DNA from: Coffea arabica
Taxonomy: Eukaryota; Streptophyta; Magnoliopsida; Gentianales; Rubiaceae
Assembly: GCF_036785885.1 (NCBI RefSeq)
Contig: NC_092320.1
Span: 13,827,557-13,891,556 of the forward strand
DNA: 64,000 bases
Reading direction: 5' to 3'
Under the pieces are notes generated by a model that saw nothing but the letters and a program-made list of their open reading frames with translations, made no database searches and was not told the DNA's origin. This document shows positions 24,216 to 36,485 of the stretch, one piece after another. Made by a program: the position numbers and the translations under genes. Position 1 is the first letter of the stretch. Each line of letters starts with the position of its first letter.

Positions 24216-25005
24216 TTTATTCTGCAAAAGTACTTAATTCAAGGATTACGTGATAATTTTAAAATTTTAATAGTAGATTCTTGATATGCTTATCGCGTGC
24301 CACTAAATATAAACAACCTTTGCACAATGATGCTATTTAGCCTCCTAAATGTACCTTTATTTTTTTAAAAAAAAAAAATCTCAGAATCTATAATAATGTT
24401 TGCAGCTCTTCTTGAAGATGTCATGCTAATTATCAAGTCTAAAGCCAAACTGATTAACATAGTCGAGAAACCAAACCAACTAGTGATTTCAATTTTGTAG
24501 CCGTCCCAGGCAGGAAGATCCCCTGATTTGTGGGTCGCTGTCCTCTTATAATTATTACTGGTTTACTGGTGACTGTCTCGACATGCAAAACCATCATTTG
24601 TGAGTATGGGGCCAAATCTTATAGGACATGTGGCTAAGATTGGGATCAAATCCAATGAAACCGCCTCAAAAGTCCAAGCACGTTTATGCTACCCATTCCA
24701 AAAATTTGTTCTGGAAGCAAAAATTGGATCAATTGCTGATCAGCCATTTATGCCGGGCATCTCAGTCAATAATGATAAAATACAAATATCCTTTAGTAAC
24801 TGGATGGTGTCTTACTCTCAAACTACAAGGTTGAAAAAGCTAACAAAGAATTATACCCATTCATCTTAAACCATTTAGACCCTTGTTAAATATATTCTTC
24901 ATGGGTTGAAGTCTCAAATTGCAATTTCTTGGACTACTAGAATTCATCATTTCTGAACTTGATGGATACGTCTACACGGTTGGAGTAAAAGTTTGCACCA
25001 ATATC
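24216..25005. other. No supported gene
   Basis: The 89-codon frame at 24600-24869 has no recognisable domain. It may be chance or an old gene remnant. Confidence 0.4.
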
Positions 25006-25207
25006 GGGCTTGTTTGGTAGATAAGTTTTTTATCAAGTTTTTTTGTTACAAGTTTTTTAAAAATTATATAGCTACAGTAATTTCAAAAAAAATTTCAAAA
25101 ATTTTAAATTATACATTTCAAAATATTCAAAAAAAAAATACACTTTAAAGATTTTTTTAAAAACTTTTACAGTAAACACGTGAAAAATTCACTTGTCAAA
25201 TGGGCCT
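25006..25207. mobile_element. MITE of about 200 bp (TTGTTTGGT/ACTTGTCA family), copy 1
   Basis: It starts GGGCTTGTTTGGTAGATAAG and ends CACTTGTCAAATGGGCCT. Internally it has CTACAGTAATTTC and several AAAATTT(C) words. ATC flanks both sides. A second copy with the same ends and interior is at 35394-35615. Confidence 0.75.
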
Positions 25208-25247
25208 ATCATTATATGCTTTTCCTGGAATGAAATCATGAGGTGCC

Positions 25248-25421
25248 AGCTACTTGCCATTTGGTCCAGTGATCATCACCATTATGGTGATGCTGGAGGG
25301 CAGGGGATCAACCCTGCCTCTCACAATTTAGCCACAATATGTCCCTGCCCGTTCCCTTAGACTTTCCTTAGACTAGATTAGAGTATGTTATATAACATCT
25401 CCCGTTGCCGGGAAAAAAAAA
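25248..25421 (+). mobile_element. tRNA-derived SINE (family 2)
   Basis: The A box TGGTCCAGTGATC is near 25260 and the B-box-like GATCAACCC near 25306. A poly-A tail ends at 25421. It is flanked by a 15 bp duplication AAATCATGAGGTGCC at 25233-25247 and 25422-25436. It lies only about 40 bp from the preceding MITE. Confidence 0.85.
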
Positions 25422-25436
25422 AAATCATGAGGTGCC

Positions 25437-28400
25437 TATTCGGTCATGAACGGGAAGTCGGTAACAAGCACGTGATTTGTGGGGAATTGAATCAATGAAG
25501 ATATTAAAATAGGGGACCATGGCATGATTGTTCGTAGAGTATATATTTTGTGATCCATGCAAGGTATACGTATGTACATATTTAGTCACGGGTAGGGTAC
25601 AGCCATACCCTACTTGCAAAGCGATCGCTCTAGAAGCATGGCCACGGTTGTCCAGACCATCACAAATTGAGCAGCTTTTCTGGTAATAGAAATTTGTTTT
25701 CTGTTTGGATTTGGATTTTCTTAGTTTCGATGTAGTTTGATGCCTAGTTGGGCAGGTTTCTTTTTTATTTTGCTAAGACAAATTTTGAATGGATTCAATT
25801 CAGATCACCGTCACGAAACAGAATATACATTCAGAATCATAGATCTCTTGTAGAGATTCTTATGTATCATTCACCAATATAGTTCTCGCACAGACAGCGG
25901 CTAATCTTTCAATTATGGCTGCATAGCATGGCGAGTCTAGAACGTCCCAGGGATGTTGTAGTACAACAATTATTGTCTTCCCGTCTGTGGTTCATACAAC
26001 AATTATTGCCATCGGCTTGCAATATGAACATCTGTGCTTTTTTGGACTTTTCTTTGACGTTAATAATGTCACATCCTTCAACTATTCTATAAGGAGTGTA
26101 GAGGGGACAAAGACAAAAGCCAGCCAATTCTGAGAGATTGAAATTTTGTGGTGAAAAGGGTGGAAAGGCATGTGAATTGTGCGGTGCGGTTGAAAATTTT
26201 ATGATGTTTTTGGTGTTGAATGCTTCATGATTGTACTAGCATCAAATTTTATTTCATTTTTTTTTATCTATTACCTAATATGCAAATCAACTTGATTGCG
26301 AAATGTACATCTTAACCTAACCAACATTAGATTGTGCAATTGTATATATACATGTATATTTACTGTTTTTAGTTGCTTTCAAATTCTCTATATCATTGAT
26401 CGTTTATGCCATCAAAGCAAATTCCAATGGGCTTTAAGAGGTACGTTCTTTAATCAATTTCAATTCCTTTTCAATCGTTTGTATTCTACAATCCAATCCA
26501 CGATTCATAAGTATGGACTACAAGTCTTCTTGGTCTTCTATTGAGAAACAACTTTTTACGGATCTTGACAAGTTAATTTGGTGTCATTGAGTTTCAAGTG
26601 ACTTGTCTTCTTCTAGCGGTTAAAATTGAGAACTCAGAACTTAAAAATTTTTAAAGATTCTGAATTCAAATCTCATTTCGCCAACTTATACGCAACATTG
26701 AACTTTAGCAACAAAAGAACGATACATTTCATTCCCTGTGTAATTGTCCAAATTGAAACCACAGAGCAAACAGGAAAACAAAGCAGAAAATCACATTAAC
26801 ATGGCCTACAACCTCAGAATCTGTCTTAGAATTAGACTTGGAAGGTATTGCTCATTAAAGACCCCCAAAAAAAAAATTTAGCCCCATTAAAGACCTTTGG
26901 ACAGCAATTTTTCTAAAAAAAATTACTATATTTTCTGCGAACACATTTTTCTGGAACCCTTAGGACCCCAAACTGGAAAATAATTTCTAGCCTTTCGTCC
27001 AATCATCTTCTCACTAGATGTGCTCGGTGGCGCAAGGTCTTTCGCAAGTTCGGTATCATTTTCTATATATTATATATAAAAGTCTAGTGGGGTGACACAT
27101 GCAAAGTTGAATCTAGCTTTTAAAATTAAAAAACGTTGTCTTTGATTTCATGCAGAGCAAAATACCTGCTCTTTGATTTTTGTCTTGGTATAATTATTGT
27201 GTAAGGTTGATGAATCAAAAAAACCTAGTGGCTGCTAACTTTTCCATGATCCACGTTTTGATTTTTTTTCCCCGCTAAAATATTGTGCACGCCCGAAATG
27301 CTTCGGGAGCAGCCATCGTTACAGTCAGCTGCCCATGAACACCCAAGGCGCACAATGACAAGGGTTAGGTGCCGATTCCTTTTCAGAAACTGAAATAAAC
27401 TCACACCCACTTAATTAGACTAAGCACGAAAGTTAACAGTTAAATCGATCCGAAAACAATACAAGAAGAGATCCACAAGAAACATACATCCAACCAATTG
27501 GTGAAGACGGTGCTTCTAGGGTTAGGTGCCGATTACGTTCTCACGGATTGGGTGGTCGGTGCCAAATGATGGGATGTTGCATTTATTGCTCTGTCATGGC
27601 TGGGACCAAAAAACTTCTTGTTTGAATAGTAGGTTTTTGCGAAAATTTTTTATATTTTTTATAAACATATTTTTTAATTATATTTTTACTTTATATATAT
27701 CAATACAATATATATATATATTTTTTGTATATAAAAATTTCTAAAAATAATAATTCAAATGGGTTTCAAGGGTGCCAAATGATGGAACTTTTGTCCCCTC
27801 GCCAAAAATTTAGATTTATAAAGACACATTTTTAAAATTTTTTAATTTTTTAAACGGAGCAAATCAAAACCTAGGCTCCTAAGACTTTGGATTGTTAAGG
27901 AAAAAGTGACATCACTTTGCTTGATAATAGTCAAGTTAAAATATACTAAAATTTATTGAGAATATGCTCAAACTATTGCTTTTGGGCATATAATTCTCAC
28001 TGCCCACAAACCTTGAAAGACAAGAAGTTGGAAAAATAGTCGCGTGACCTTTGCTCAAACTGACATTTCAAAGTGGTGTTGTAATTACACGTACCTATTT
28101 TATTACGTAGGAATTTTGAGCACAAAACCTTCTTTTCAACTCTCAATTTTTTTTTTTTTTTGTTCCTTTCCTTAAGGGCACTGGCACAAGTTGAGTTGAA
28201 TTAATCTAGTTTAGTAGCTTGCCGGATGATATTTGTGTTCAGCAGTAGACAATTAATATGAGAACCGTGTTCGTCGTTAATATATAAATATTTTATAAGC
28301 AAAATATGGCACCAAGAATATGTTCTGATTCATGACGATTTGAGGGAAAATCAAACTGACTTTTAAATATGATTAAAAAAAAAAAGTAGACAATTGATTG

Positions 28401-28900
28401 GGATCGTACCCTTTCTATACCCAAAAAAAGAAAAAAAAAATCACAATTCTTGATCTATAATTTGGAGCAAACGCTCCTCAATTAAGATAGATGTGCCGTT
28501 CCCATACCCAAAAGTCTCGAATTTTTCTTTGCAGCTGAACCTCGTTTGAACGTTGGGTGATATCTAGTTAATGATTAGACTGATTCCTTCTAGAACAAAT
28601 TATATCTCACAAGTTCAAACCACAACAGCAAAAGAGCATACGGTATATTTGCTGAAATAAGCATTCATATCATCTTTATTTATGCTTGTTTTAGTCTCGA
28701 CCAGTTAATTCAATAGGCTCCAGAGCCCTTTGGCTGTTTTGTTCTTGCACGTTTCCTCGGAATTTGCAGATACTTGTCGGTTCAGACTTTTGGCACAGGA
28801 ATTTCCGCTCACGTTTTGACCTAGACTGCAGCGTTGACAGTCAAACTAGCAATAATTATCGTGGAAAATATAAACAACTCATCTCTGTTAGGTTTGGTTG
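25437..28900. other. Gene-poor AT-rich intergenic region
   Basis: I read both strands for exon chains and found none. Open frames such as 25909-26127, 26296-26544 and 27526-27744 are short, hydrophobic or low-complexity and lack family features. GGGTTAGGTGCCGATT occurs twice (27363-27378 and 27520-27535), a small dispersed repeat. Nothing else is supported. Confidence 0.45.
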
Positions 28901-28905
28901 GATAG

Positions 28906-29040
28906 GAGTTTATTTGGATGATTTATTTGAAATAATTACTATAGTACTTTTTATAATGTGATGTATGTAAGATAATAAGATGATTGAAAAAATAAAAAGA
29001 TAATTAAAATTTGTGAAGTAAATTATTTTATCTGAAATCA
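28906..29040. mobile_element. Degraded MITE of the TTATTTGAAATAATTACT type
   Basis: It contains GGAGTTTATTTGGATGATTT, TTATTTGAAATAATTACT and a TGATGTATGTAAGAT block. It ends in TTATTTTATCTGAAAT, parallel to the copy at 24.1 kb. Only about 50 bp separate it from the MULE at 29095. Confidence 0.5.
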
Positions 29041-29094
29041 TGTCAATCGTTGTGTGCCAGAATTATAACCTTGGCAAATCAATCATGAAATAAA

Positions 29095-30066
29095 GGGTTA
29101 ATCACATTTTATCCCCTTAAAGATTATCCAATTTCTTAGTTTACTTCCTAATCTTTAATTTTGCTCATGTAACCCTCATTAGGACAAAATTGTCCTTACA
29201 CTATTTTGACTTTTCATTGACCTTGTTTTCCTTTCTTTTATTTTTTCTTCTATTTCTTCTTTATTTAATTCTTCCTCTTTCCCTAAAAAATTTTCACTTT
29301 AATGATTGAAATTAAAAAAGAGGAATTGCAGAGGTCTATCTTTTCCTTAAATGATTAAAAAAAATATTCAAATCACTTTTCTAAAATACAATTTTTTTAG
29401 CATTTCAATTCTTTTAATTTTAAGTTTTCCTCTTTCCTTTCTAGTTTCTCATTTTATTCTCAAGAAAATATTATAAGATGAAATTGTTTTCCTTTCTATT
29501 ATTTCTTTTTCTCTTTCTTCTCTCTTTCATCCTTCCCAATAGAAATTTCATTTCAACAAAAATTTTTGTTTTGAGTTTGTAATTGCATATTTCTGGGTGA
29601 AGGTTTAAAAGGCATCAAAAACTAATTTTGATTTTTTATATGATGCCACGTGTCATAAATTTCAATTGATGATTATTAATCAGGTCACAAATTCATTTTA
29701 AGATATTTTCTTGGGAATAAAATAAGAAACTAAAAAGGAAAGAGGAAAATTCAAAATTAAAATAATTGAAAGGCTAAATTTTAGGAAAGTGATTTGAATA
29801 TTTTTTTAATCATTTAAGGAAAAGATATATCTTTGCAATTCCTCTTTGTTAATTTCAATCATTAAGGTGAAGATTTTTGTGAAAAAAGGAAGAATTAAAT
29901 AAAGAAGAAAGAGAAAAAGAAATAAAAGAAAAAAATAAGGTAAATAAAAAGTCAAAATAATGCTAGGGCAATTTTGTCCTAAAGGGGATTAAGAGAACAA
30001 AATTAAAAGTTAAGAGGTAAACTGAGAAATAAAATATTTTTTAAAAGGATAAAATGTGATTAATCC
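29095..30066. mobile_element. Foldback MULE-like element with long TIRs
   Basis: It is 972 bp long. Ends are GGGTTAATCACATTTTATCC and, inverted, GGATTAATCACATTTTATCC. The arms of about 380 bp each (about 29095-29483 and 29690-30066) pair imperfectly along their length. It is flanked by a 9 bp duplication TGAAATAAA at 29086-29094 and 30067-30075. There is no coding capacity. Confidence 0.85.
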
Positions 30067-30075
30067 TGAAATAAA

Positions 30076-30866
30076 ATTTAAAAAAAAAGAATTATACCTT
30101 CACCCACCTAATTAGTAATTGCAGGCTTATTATTCCGTCCTTAGAATATTCATCACCTTTAACATGACTGATGATGCAATACCGTGTCCAACGAAATCTT
30201 TTACTATTGGGGGCCTGAACCTTCAATCAAAGAAATGGTTTTTTTTCCAAAGTATACTGTCAATCAAAGAACTTTTTTTTTTTTTTTTTTTTTTCCAAAA
30301 GTTGTGCCTTCTGGCGTGACTAGCAAGCACATTGAACGTCAAAAATCAGGAAAAGCAGACTTGACCCAACAGTTGGAAAAATACACAAACCTTCCCCCGG
30401 TGGAGAAGCGTAATGGAGAAAAAGACACCGCATGGGGTAATTTATTGACGTAAAACAAAGGTTCAAGGCTGGACATGCACGTTTCCCCCCTCTTTTTCTC
30501 TGCAAATATCTTACTTCTAATTATCAACAATTTTTCCTCCAATTTTTCTTGACGTTTTACCAAAACAATTATTGTTGCTCTGGTTTTGCATGTTTTAGTC
30601 CCTCATGTTTCATTTTAACATGTATTTGTTTCCTTAAGTTGCAATATTTACCAACAAGTTTAGTTTAGTCCCTTAATTTTATAAAATTTACACTTCTGGT
30701 CGGTTATCTTGAATTCTCAAATAGCAATAAATGTGTCAAACAAATCTTTTGGGTTAATTTCTGGATAGGTGGCCAAAGACGTATAAGAAATGCAACTGTC
30801 CAAAACACACGGAATAACGATGAAGGGGAAATAGTTTTAGCTTACTAATCCTCGGCAAGAAAGTCG
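30076..30866. other. No supported gene
   Basis: It contains a long T run at about 30271-30293 and AT-rich DNA. Overlapping open frames at 30184-30563 show no recognised family. Confidence 0.4.
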
Positions 30867-31013
30867 GCCTTGTTTGGATTGCTTGTTTCCGTCGGAAAAT
30901 ATTGTCGTTTTCTGTGATCACATTTTTCTATCACCTTTTTTCCTCACATATATCAAATCGCTACAGTAATTTTTCTATGAAAAATGATGGAAAATGCAAT
31001 CCAAACACAACAA
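30867..31013. mobile_element. Short MITE
   Basis: The left end CTTGTTTGGATTGC and the right end GCAATCCAAACAC are inverted repeats about 147 bp apart. The interior contains CGCTACAGTAATTTTTC, as in the related short elements of this window. Confidence 0.65.
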
Positions 31014-31188
31014 ACTTTCGTTGAAATAGTCAGGTCAACTAGCAGATTTCTAATTTTTATTTCTTCAGCAGAATAAAATTTAACTTTCACTAATATCTAC
31101 TATACTTAATTTAAATAAGCCTTCGTCGCCTAAACTTTATTTAGTCAAGGAGTGATAAACTGGAATTGGAGTGTCGGCATAACTCCCT

Positions 31189-31401
31189 TTTTTTTTTTTG
31201 TCAATACAGGGGTGTCCGGATCAATCCTTACGGGGTCCGACTAATCCCCTGCAACCCGAGAGAGGAGGCCCCACTCCATACCAAGCACGTTAACAACGAG
31301 ACTCGAACCCTAGACAAGTCAGGAAAGTCGCTATACCCTAAGAAGGGGAAGTGGACCGCTCGAGCTACCCTGTGAGACAGAAGACCAGCCACGTATAGTG
31401 C
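31189..31401 (-). mobile_element. tRNA-derived SINE (family 1), copy 2
   Basis: On the minus strand it has an A box TAGCTCGAGCGG, a B box GGTTCGAGTCT and a poly-A tail (plus-strand T run 31189-31199). A perfect 14 bp duplication CGGCATAACTCCCT flanks it at 31175-31188 and 31402-31415. Its body is shared with the copy at 17.6 kb. Confidence 0.88.
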
Positions 31402-31589
31402 CGGCATAACTCCCTGTCAGTCATTTTCAAACATTTATTTTTTGTAACTGTCAAATCACTAAAATGTAATTATGGCTGCATCCTTGCTATTAATTAAAAC
31501 TTCCCTTTTGTTGTCTTAGTATGGTAGTAATTAGCAAGAAAGAATGCAATCGATGTAAACAGTAGGAACAGGTGATAGATTAAAAATAA

Positions 31590-32096
31590 GGGCAAACTAC
31601 ATTTTAGCTCTTTGTGATTTACTAATTTTTTACATAACCCCCTACAGTTTCAAAAACTATACACAGGCTCTCGTGATTTGGATTAAATTGCTAAAGTGAC
31701 GAATGCAATTTATAACGGAGTCAACTAAAATGTCAAAAATGCCCCCGTATAAAGTTGAAAATTATTTATTAATCATGGGGGTTTATGTATATGTTTTAAA
31801 AATCATAAGATAGTCATATGGTAAATCACTAAACTATAAGGGGGTTATATGATAAAAAATATAAAATCATATTGGGTTATATGCATGTTATGCTTATATA
31901 TTTTGATCACTTCAACCATTTTAAATTTTAAACAATGGTAATTTCGATATTTGTATATGTTCCATTATGAATGATTATTTTCGTCATTTTGACACTAGAA
32001 TACAAACTATGATAGATTATATATAGTTTTTAAAACTATAAGAGAGTTACGTAAAAAAATAGCTATATCATAGAGAGGTAAAGTTTTTTTTTGCCC
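31590..32096. mobile_element. TIR element of about 507 bp, MULE-like ends
   Basis: The left end GGGCAAACTACATTTTAGC pairs imperfectly with the inverted right end GGGCAAAAAAAAACTTTACC, and similarity continues for about 90 bp. I could not see a 9 bp duplication; the flanks share only AATAA. The family is therefore less certain than for its neighbours. Confidence 0.6.
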
Positions 32097-32946
32097 AATA
32101 AGCCACTCACAGATTCACCATCTAACACCTATTTTTGCACTAATCTTCTGTACTTAAGCTTATTTTAGTCAAGAAAGAAGTTATCTTTTGGGTATGCAGT
32201 GCTACATAGATAACTCCTAGTCCTTGTCATCCATTTTCATCATTTTTTGGGTAACAGTTTGGCGATTAAAACATAATTAATCCTTGTTATGAATTATTAA
32301 TTAAGTTCAAGTGCTGTTTTATACAGTAGTGTTATTTGTATATTATATAGGCCACATATTCCTCCATCAAATTTACAACTTCAAACTAATCCGCCCTTAA
32401 TCCTTGAATAGTTAATGCTAGTTGTAGGATAATACAATTATTCATCCTTAGTGCACGGTTTCTACACAGCCATCAATCGGACCACAAACTATGAAGGAAG
32501 AAAAATAATTTGATTTAGTATGATGCGCTGGAGTGTAATGATTGGGTACGACCTCGCGTAACTGTCAATTACCATAATGCTATTGCTAAATAACAACGCG
32601 AGAGTATATTGTGAGATATCTTTATGGAAAAAAAATGATGACAAATTATGACTTCAAAAGAGTGAAAAAAAAGGGGGAAAAATGAGTGGGATCCTTTTCA
32701 TAATGTTTTAAAATTTAAAATTTAAATCCATTAAATTATTAAATTGTAAGTACTAAATTTGATATATATGAGTGTATATCACATTAAAATTTGATACATT
32801 TGAATGCATATCGCATTAAGTGATTAGTGGATAGCCCATCATTTATTTATTAAAGCAAGTTTTGTATAAAAAATTCTGCCTCACTTAATTAATATATTTT
32901 AGTTTTAATTATCAAAGGCATCTGAACATGTTAAGATCTGAATCCA
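32097..32946. other. AT-rich intergenic stretch, nothing recognised
   Basis: It includes two partial copies of a TTGATAYATNTGAGTGTATATCACATTAA-type sentence (about 32759-32788 and 32790-32820). There is no gene. Confidence 0.4.
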
Positions 32947-32955
32947 TTAAATTTA

Positions 32956-33772
32956 ACAATAATTTTAGAAACCTTCCCTGACGTTTCTGACTATTTCACT
33001 TAGTTCTTTTGAAATTTTTAAAATTACACTTACCTCCCTTGATTTGACACTTTGATAATCAAACCTTAAAATAAGGTCAAAAAATTAATGAATACTGTAA
33101 AATACCCTTATCTTATAATGTTCAATTCATTCTTCTAAACAATTGTAAATAATTTGACGCAATTATAAAAATAAAAAAGGAGATTCAAGTTTTTCATACC
33201 AATATTTATTATTTAATAGTCAACTATAACAATAAATCTTTTGTTATGATAAGCTATTTTTTATAGTGCTTTATTGGGAATATAGATTCTTTTGAGATAG
33301 AGAAAAAAATGCTACCTTGTGTTTTTTAAGTTCATGGACTATTTTTTTAATAAAAGTTTATGGACTAGTTTAGTGATGGAACAACCATAGTTTGGTAGTG
33401 ATTGTGGGCCATTTGTTTTTAATTATTGTTGATTTTGATACAAAAAAAGAGCTACAAAAAAATTGGATGATATGAAAGTCATAAACAAAAATTACTAATT
33501 TAACGTTTGATCTAGATAGATATTGGCGACAATATTGATAATTCTTCTATACTTGTAATGAAATATTAGAGAAATGAATAAGAAGGCAAAACGAAAAAAA
33601 ATTATAAAATTCATCCTCAGTATAAACATGGCAACAAGAGAGTTTTATTAAAATATTAAAGTTAATATTATTGTCATTTTAAATGGGTAAGGAAGGTAGG
33701 TATAATTTTTGAAACTTTAAGAGAGCCAAGTGAAATTATAAAAATCTCAGGGAAGGTTTCTGAAATTACCTC
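32956..33772. mobile_element. MULE-like TIR element
   Basis: It is 817 bp long. The left end ACAATAATTTTAGAAACC pairs with the inverted right end GAGGTAATTTCAGAAACC, and TIR similarity runs for about 110 bp. It is flanked by an exact 9 bp duplication TTAAATTTA at 32947-32955 and 33773-33781. The inside is AT-rich and non-coding. Confidence 0.82.
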
Positions 33773-33781
33773 TTAAATTTA

Positions 33782-35393
33782 AGTGCTGAATTAGTTTATC
33801 AAGTAATGCTACTTTGTTGTGTTTATCAATTTTCATAAGGATAAAGAAATTTCGTGGGAAAAAAAAAACCTTCTAGTGCTTCTCATGCCTCCTTGTTTGA
33901 TCCATTTTAGTGACCTAATTCATGTTACAACAATATGCTATACTTTGTGGTTCCTTTTCCTTTTTTGTTAGGCAACAATTTCATGGTATCTGAATCATTC
34001 GCTGATATGATTGGTATCTACAGTTGTAGCGCAATAACACAGAATGTTTGATCACACACTTCTCGATATTTGAATTTAAAACGAATGGCTTTATCCCAAC
34101 AGCGAAAACTCATGCCTGCTTTTTCTTTTCCTTTTGGCCAAATGAATTATGAGATGATATGATATGTTCCTATTATTAAAGTTTCAAAAAGCGACAAATA
34201 TCTATTGCACCTGATTGTACGTGTATATCCTGCGGCCCCGTGGCTGGCAATGCAACACCATAACAAAAGCCATGTGGTTGGCTGCTTTGAAGCTTCAACA
34301 GGCTTAAAGTTTAAACCTGATTTTGCATTCTTGTGAATATATGAATTTCTACAAATGCAGCTTCCAATGTGTAAACAGCTTGTAAAGGACCCAGCAGCCC
34401 AAGGCCTAGCAAGATAAATCCCCTTTCCATATTTATGCCAGTAACCATCTTAAAATTCTTTATTGATATCCAATGAACGTATTACTAGAGAATATGATAC
34501 GAAGTCATTATCCAAATTAAAACTCCGTTGGAGTGTTTGAATTCTTAATTATTTGGAAAAAAAATATTGTAGCATTCCCTCAACACATTATCCTCCAAAC
34601 TAAAACATGTGGGCGTGTTTAACTTCTTCGTTATTTGGAAAAAGAATTTTAATATTTTCTAAACACAATTTCTAATTATTTTTTTTATTTTTTCTATAAA
34701 TTTTTTTATTTCATACATATCACGTTACAGAAAAGATTATAGTAAATAACAAAAATGAATTTTTGGAATAATTTTCAAATCGAGACGCCCTTGGAACCCA
34801 TAAATGTTCCAAAGTCAATTCAATTCAACATTTTAAATAACCAATACACATCTTTTTTTTTTTTTAACCTTTATTTGAGGATGTGGCATTATCCATCTTT
34901 TAAATGTCTCCGCCAATGAATTTCTTAATGAATTGGGCCAGAAGAGAAGTTGATTGTGCATAATCACAAGGGACCATGCCCGGGTAAATCTAGTTAACAT
35001 AATGAAACCCTGTGGGCAGAGTAGCATCAACTGAAACCTCATGGGTGTTGGACTGCAAATAGCACTTTCCTTAAACTAATTTATTGAACGTGAAAGGTGA
35101 TCCATTAAATTGAAATAAATACTTTATGTTTCAAGTCAATAAAGAACGAAGTAAATACTTTGTGTTTCAAGTCAACAAAGAATATATATATATATAAAAA
35201 TTTAGGGTATGAAATCATAAAAATGGCTTTTTGCTTTTGCCGGGACAGGTACCATGTGACATCCACGTATATTCTTTCCTGTGATTGCCATTGGAAAACT
35301 TTATTCAAAGTTAGAATGAAGAGAAGTAATTTAATTAAGGATAAATTGTTTCTTTCGTCAGAAGGAAAAAATGCAACGAAAGGGGAAAACATC
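33782..35393. other. Gene-poor stretch
   Basis: It holds AT-rich DNA and a degraded MITE-like region at about 34530-34790, with TTAATTATTTGGAAAAA repeated in variant form and GTTACAGAAAAGATTATAGTAA. A duplicated sentence of about 30 bp with TACTTTGTGTTTCAAGTCAA is at about 35120-35180. No gene was recognised. Confidence 0.4.
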
Positions 35394-35615
35394 GACCTTG
35401 TTTGGTAATCAAGTTTTTGATCAAGTTTATTTGCTATAAGTTTTTTAATAACTTTATTTATAGTAATATCAAAAAATTTCTCAAAATTTTTAAACTATAC
35501 ACTTTAAAATATTCAAAAATTTACACGTTTCAAAATTTTTTTTTACAATTTCTACAATAAATTACAGTAAAATTTTAAATAAACATCCAAAAAAAACTTA
35601 CTTGTCAGACGGGCC
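35394..35615. mobile_element. MITE of about 220 bp (TTGTTTGGT/ACTTGTCA family), copy 2
   Basis: It starts GACCTTGTTTGGTAATCAAG and ends ACTTGTCAGACGGGCC. ATC is duplicated at 35391-35393 and 35616-35618. The interior order of words matches copy 1 at 25006-25207. Confidence 0.75.
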
Positions 35616-35660
35616 ATCTTCCTTGCCAATGTGTTTTCCTTGTCATTTCGCTAGCAAAAA

Positions 35661-35961
35661 GCCAGGAAAAAGTGGACCTGGCTACTACATTTGTTGTGGT
35701 GTGAAAAACATGGGCACTTTCACAAGTGATAATTTCTCATTCAGCTTTGTGAAACGTTAGATAAGCCCTGTGCGGCAGTCGGATACTATCATTTCGGCCA
35801 GCCAACAATAGCTGTGTTTCCTTGTCATTTCGCTGGCAAGAAGAAATGGAAAACAGTTCACATAGCTGGATGAGAAATTATCACTGTGAAAGTGCCCATC
35901 GTGTTTTTCACACCACAACAATGTAGTACAGGAGTGGCCGGGTCCATTTCTGCAACACATG
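35661..35961. repeat. Long imperfect hairpin
   Basis: The left arm, about 35661-35758, pairs with the right arm, about 35853-35961. Matched blocks include TTGTGGTGTGAAAAACA and TGGGCACTTTCACA with GTGATAATTTCTCAT. A direct repeat, TTCCTTGTCATTTCGCT (about 35634 and 35817), lies outside the left arm and in the loop. The open frame at 35757-36170 on the minus strand overlaps this hairpin and shows no family. Confidence 0.7.
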
Positions 35962-36485
35962 TTCAATTGTACGTGTTTTTTTAAATCTTTCTCTACGTTA
36001 ATGCAATCCTCAAGAGTGCCAACACATTTTCGTGCCGAGACTAGAAGTGGCCAAGTGAAAGTGAAGCAGAACTCTTGAATAGCAAAGAAAGGATTGAAGA
36101 ACACTTGTGAAAATTGAAGAGCAAAGACGCGACAAGGTAAGTGCCAAGACTGAAAGAAAATGTAGGACATTTGATTTGGTATTCTATCGTGTTTAAATTG
36201 CTATTTTTAGGAGTTTTTTTTGTAGAAAATATATTATAGCGATTCGATATATATATATATATATATATATGTGATAAAAGGGTGGTTGAGAAATGTATTG
36301 ACGTCTTAACTTAGTTCAATTGCATTTGAATGAGACCCACTCTTAAATATTAATGGCTCAAATTGGACATTAATGCAATTTCATTCGAAATCTGATTATT
36401 AGGCTAACCATTTTATTTAATGGCTCGAATTTGACCCTTTTATTCATCTAATAAACAAAAAAAAAAAGAAGAAAGAAAAAAATAA

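Noticed and set aside
31166..31375. 69-codon open frame
   Set aside because: It lies within the second copy of the same SINE.
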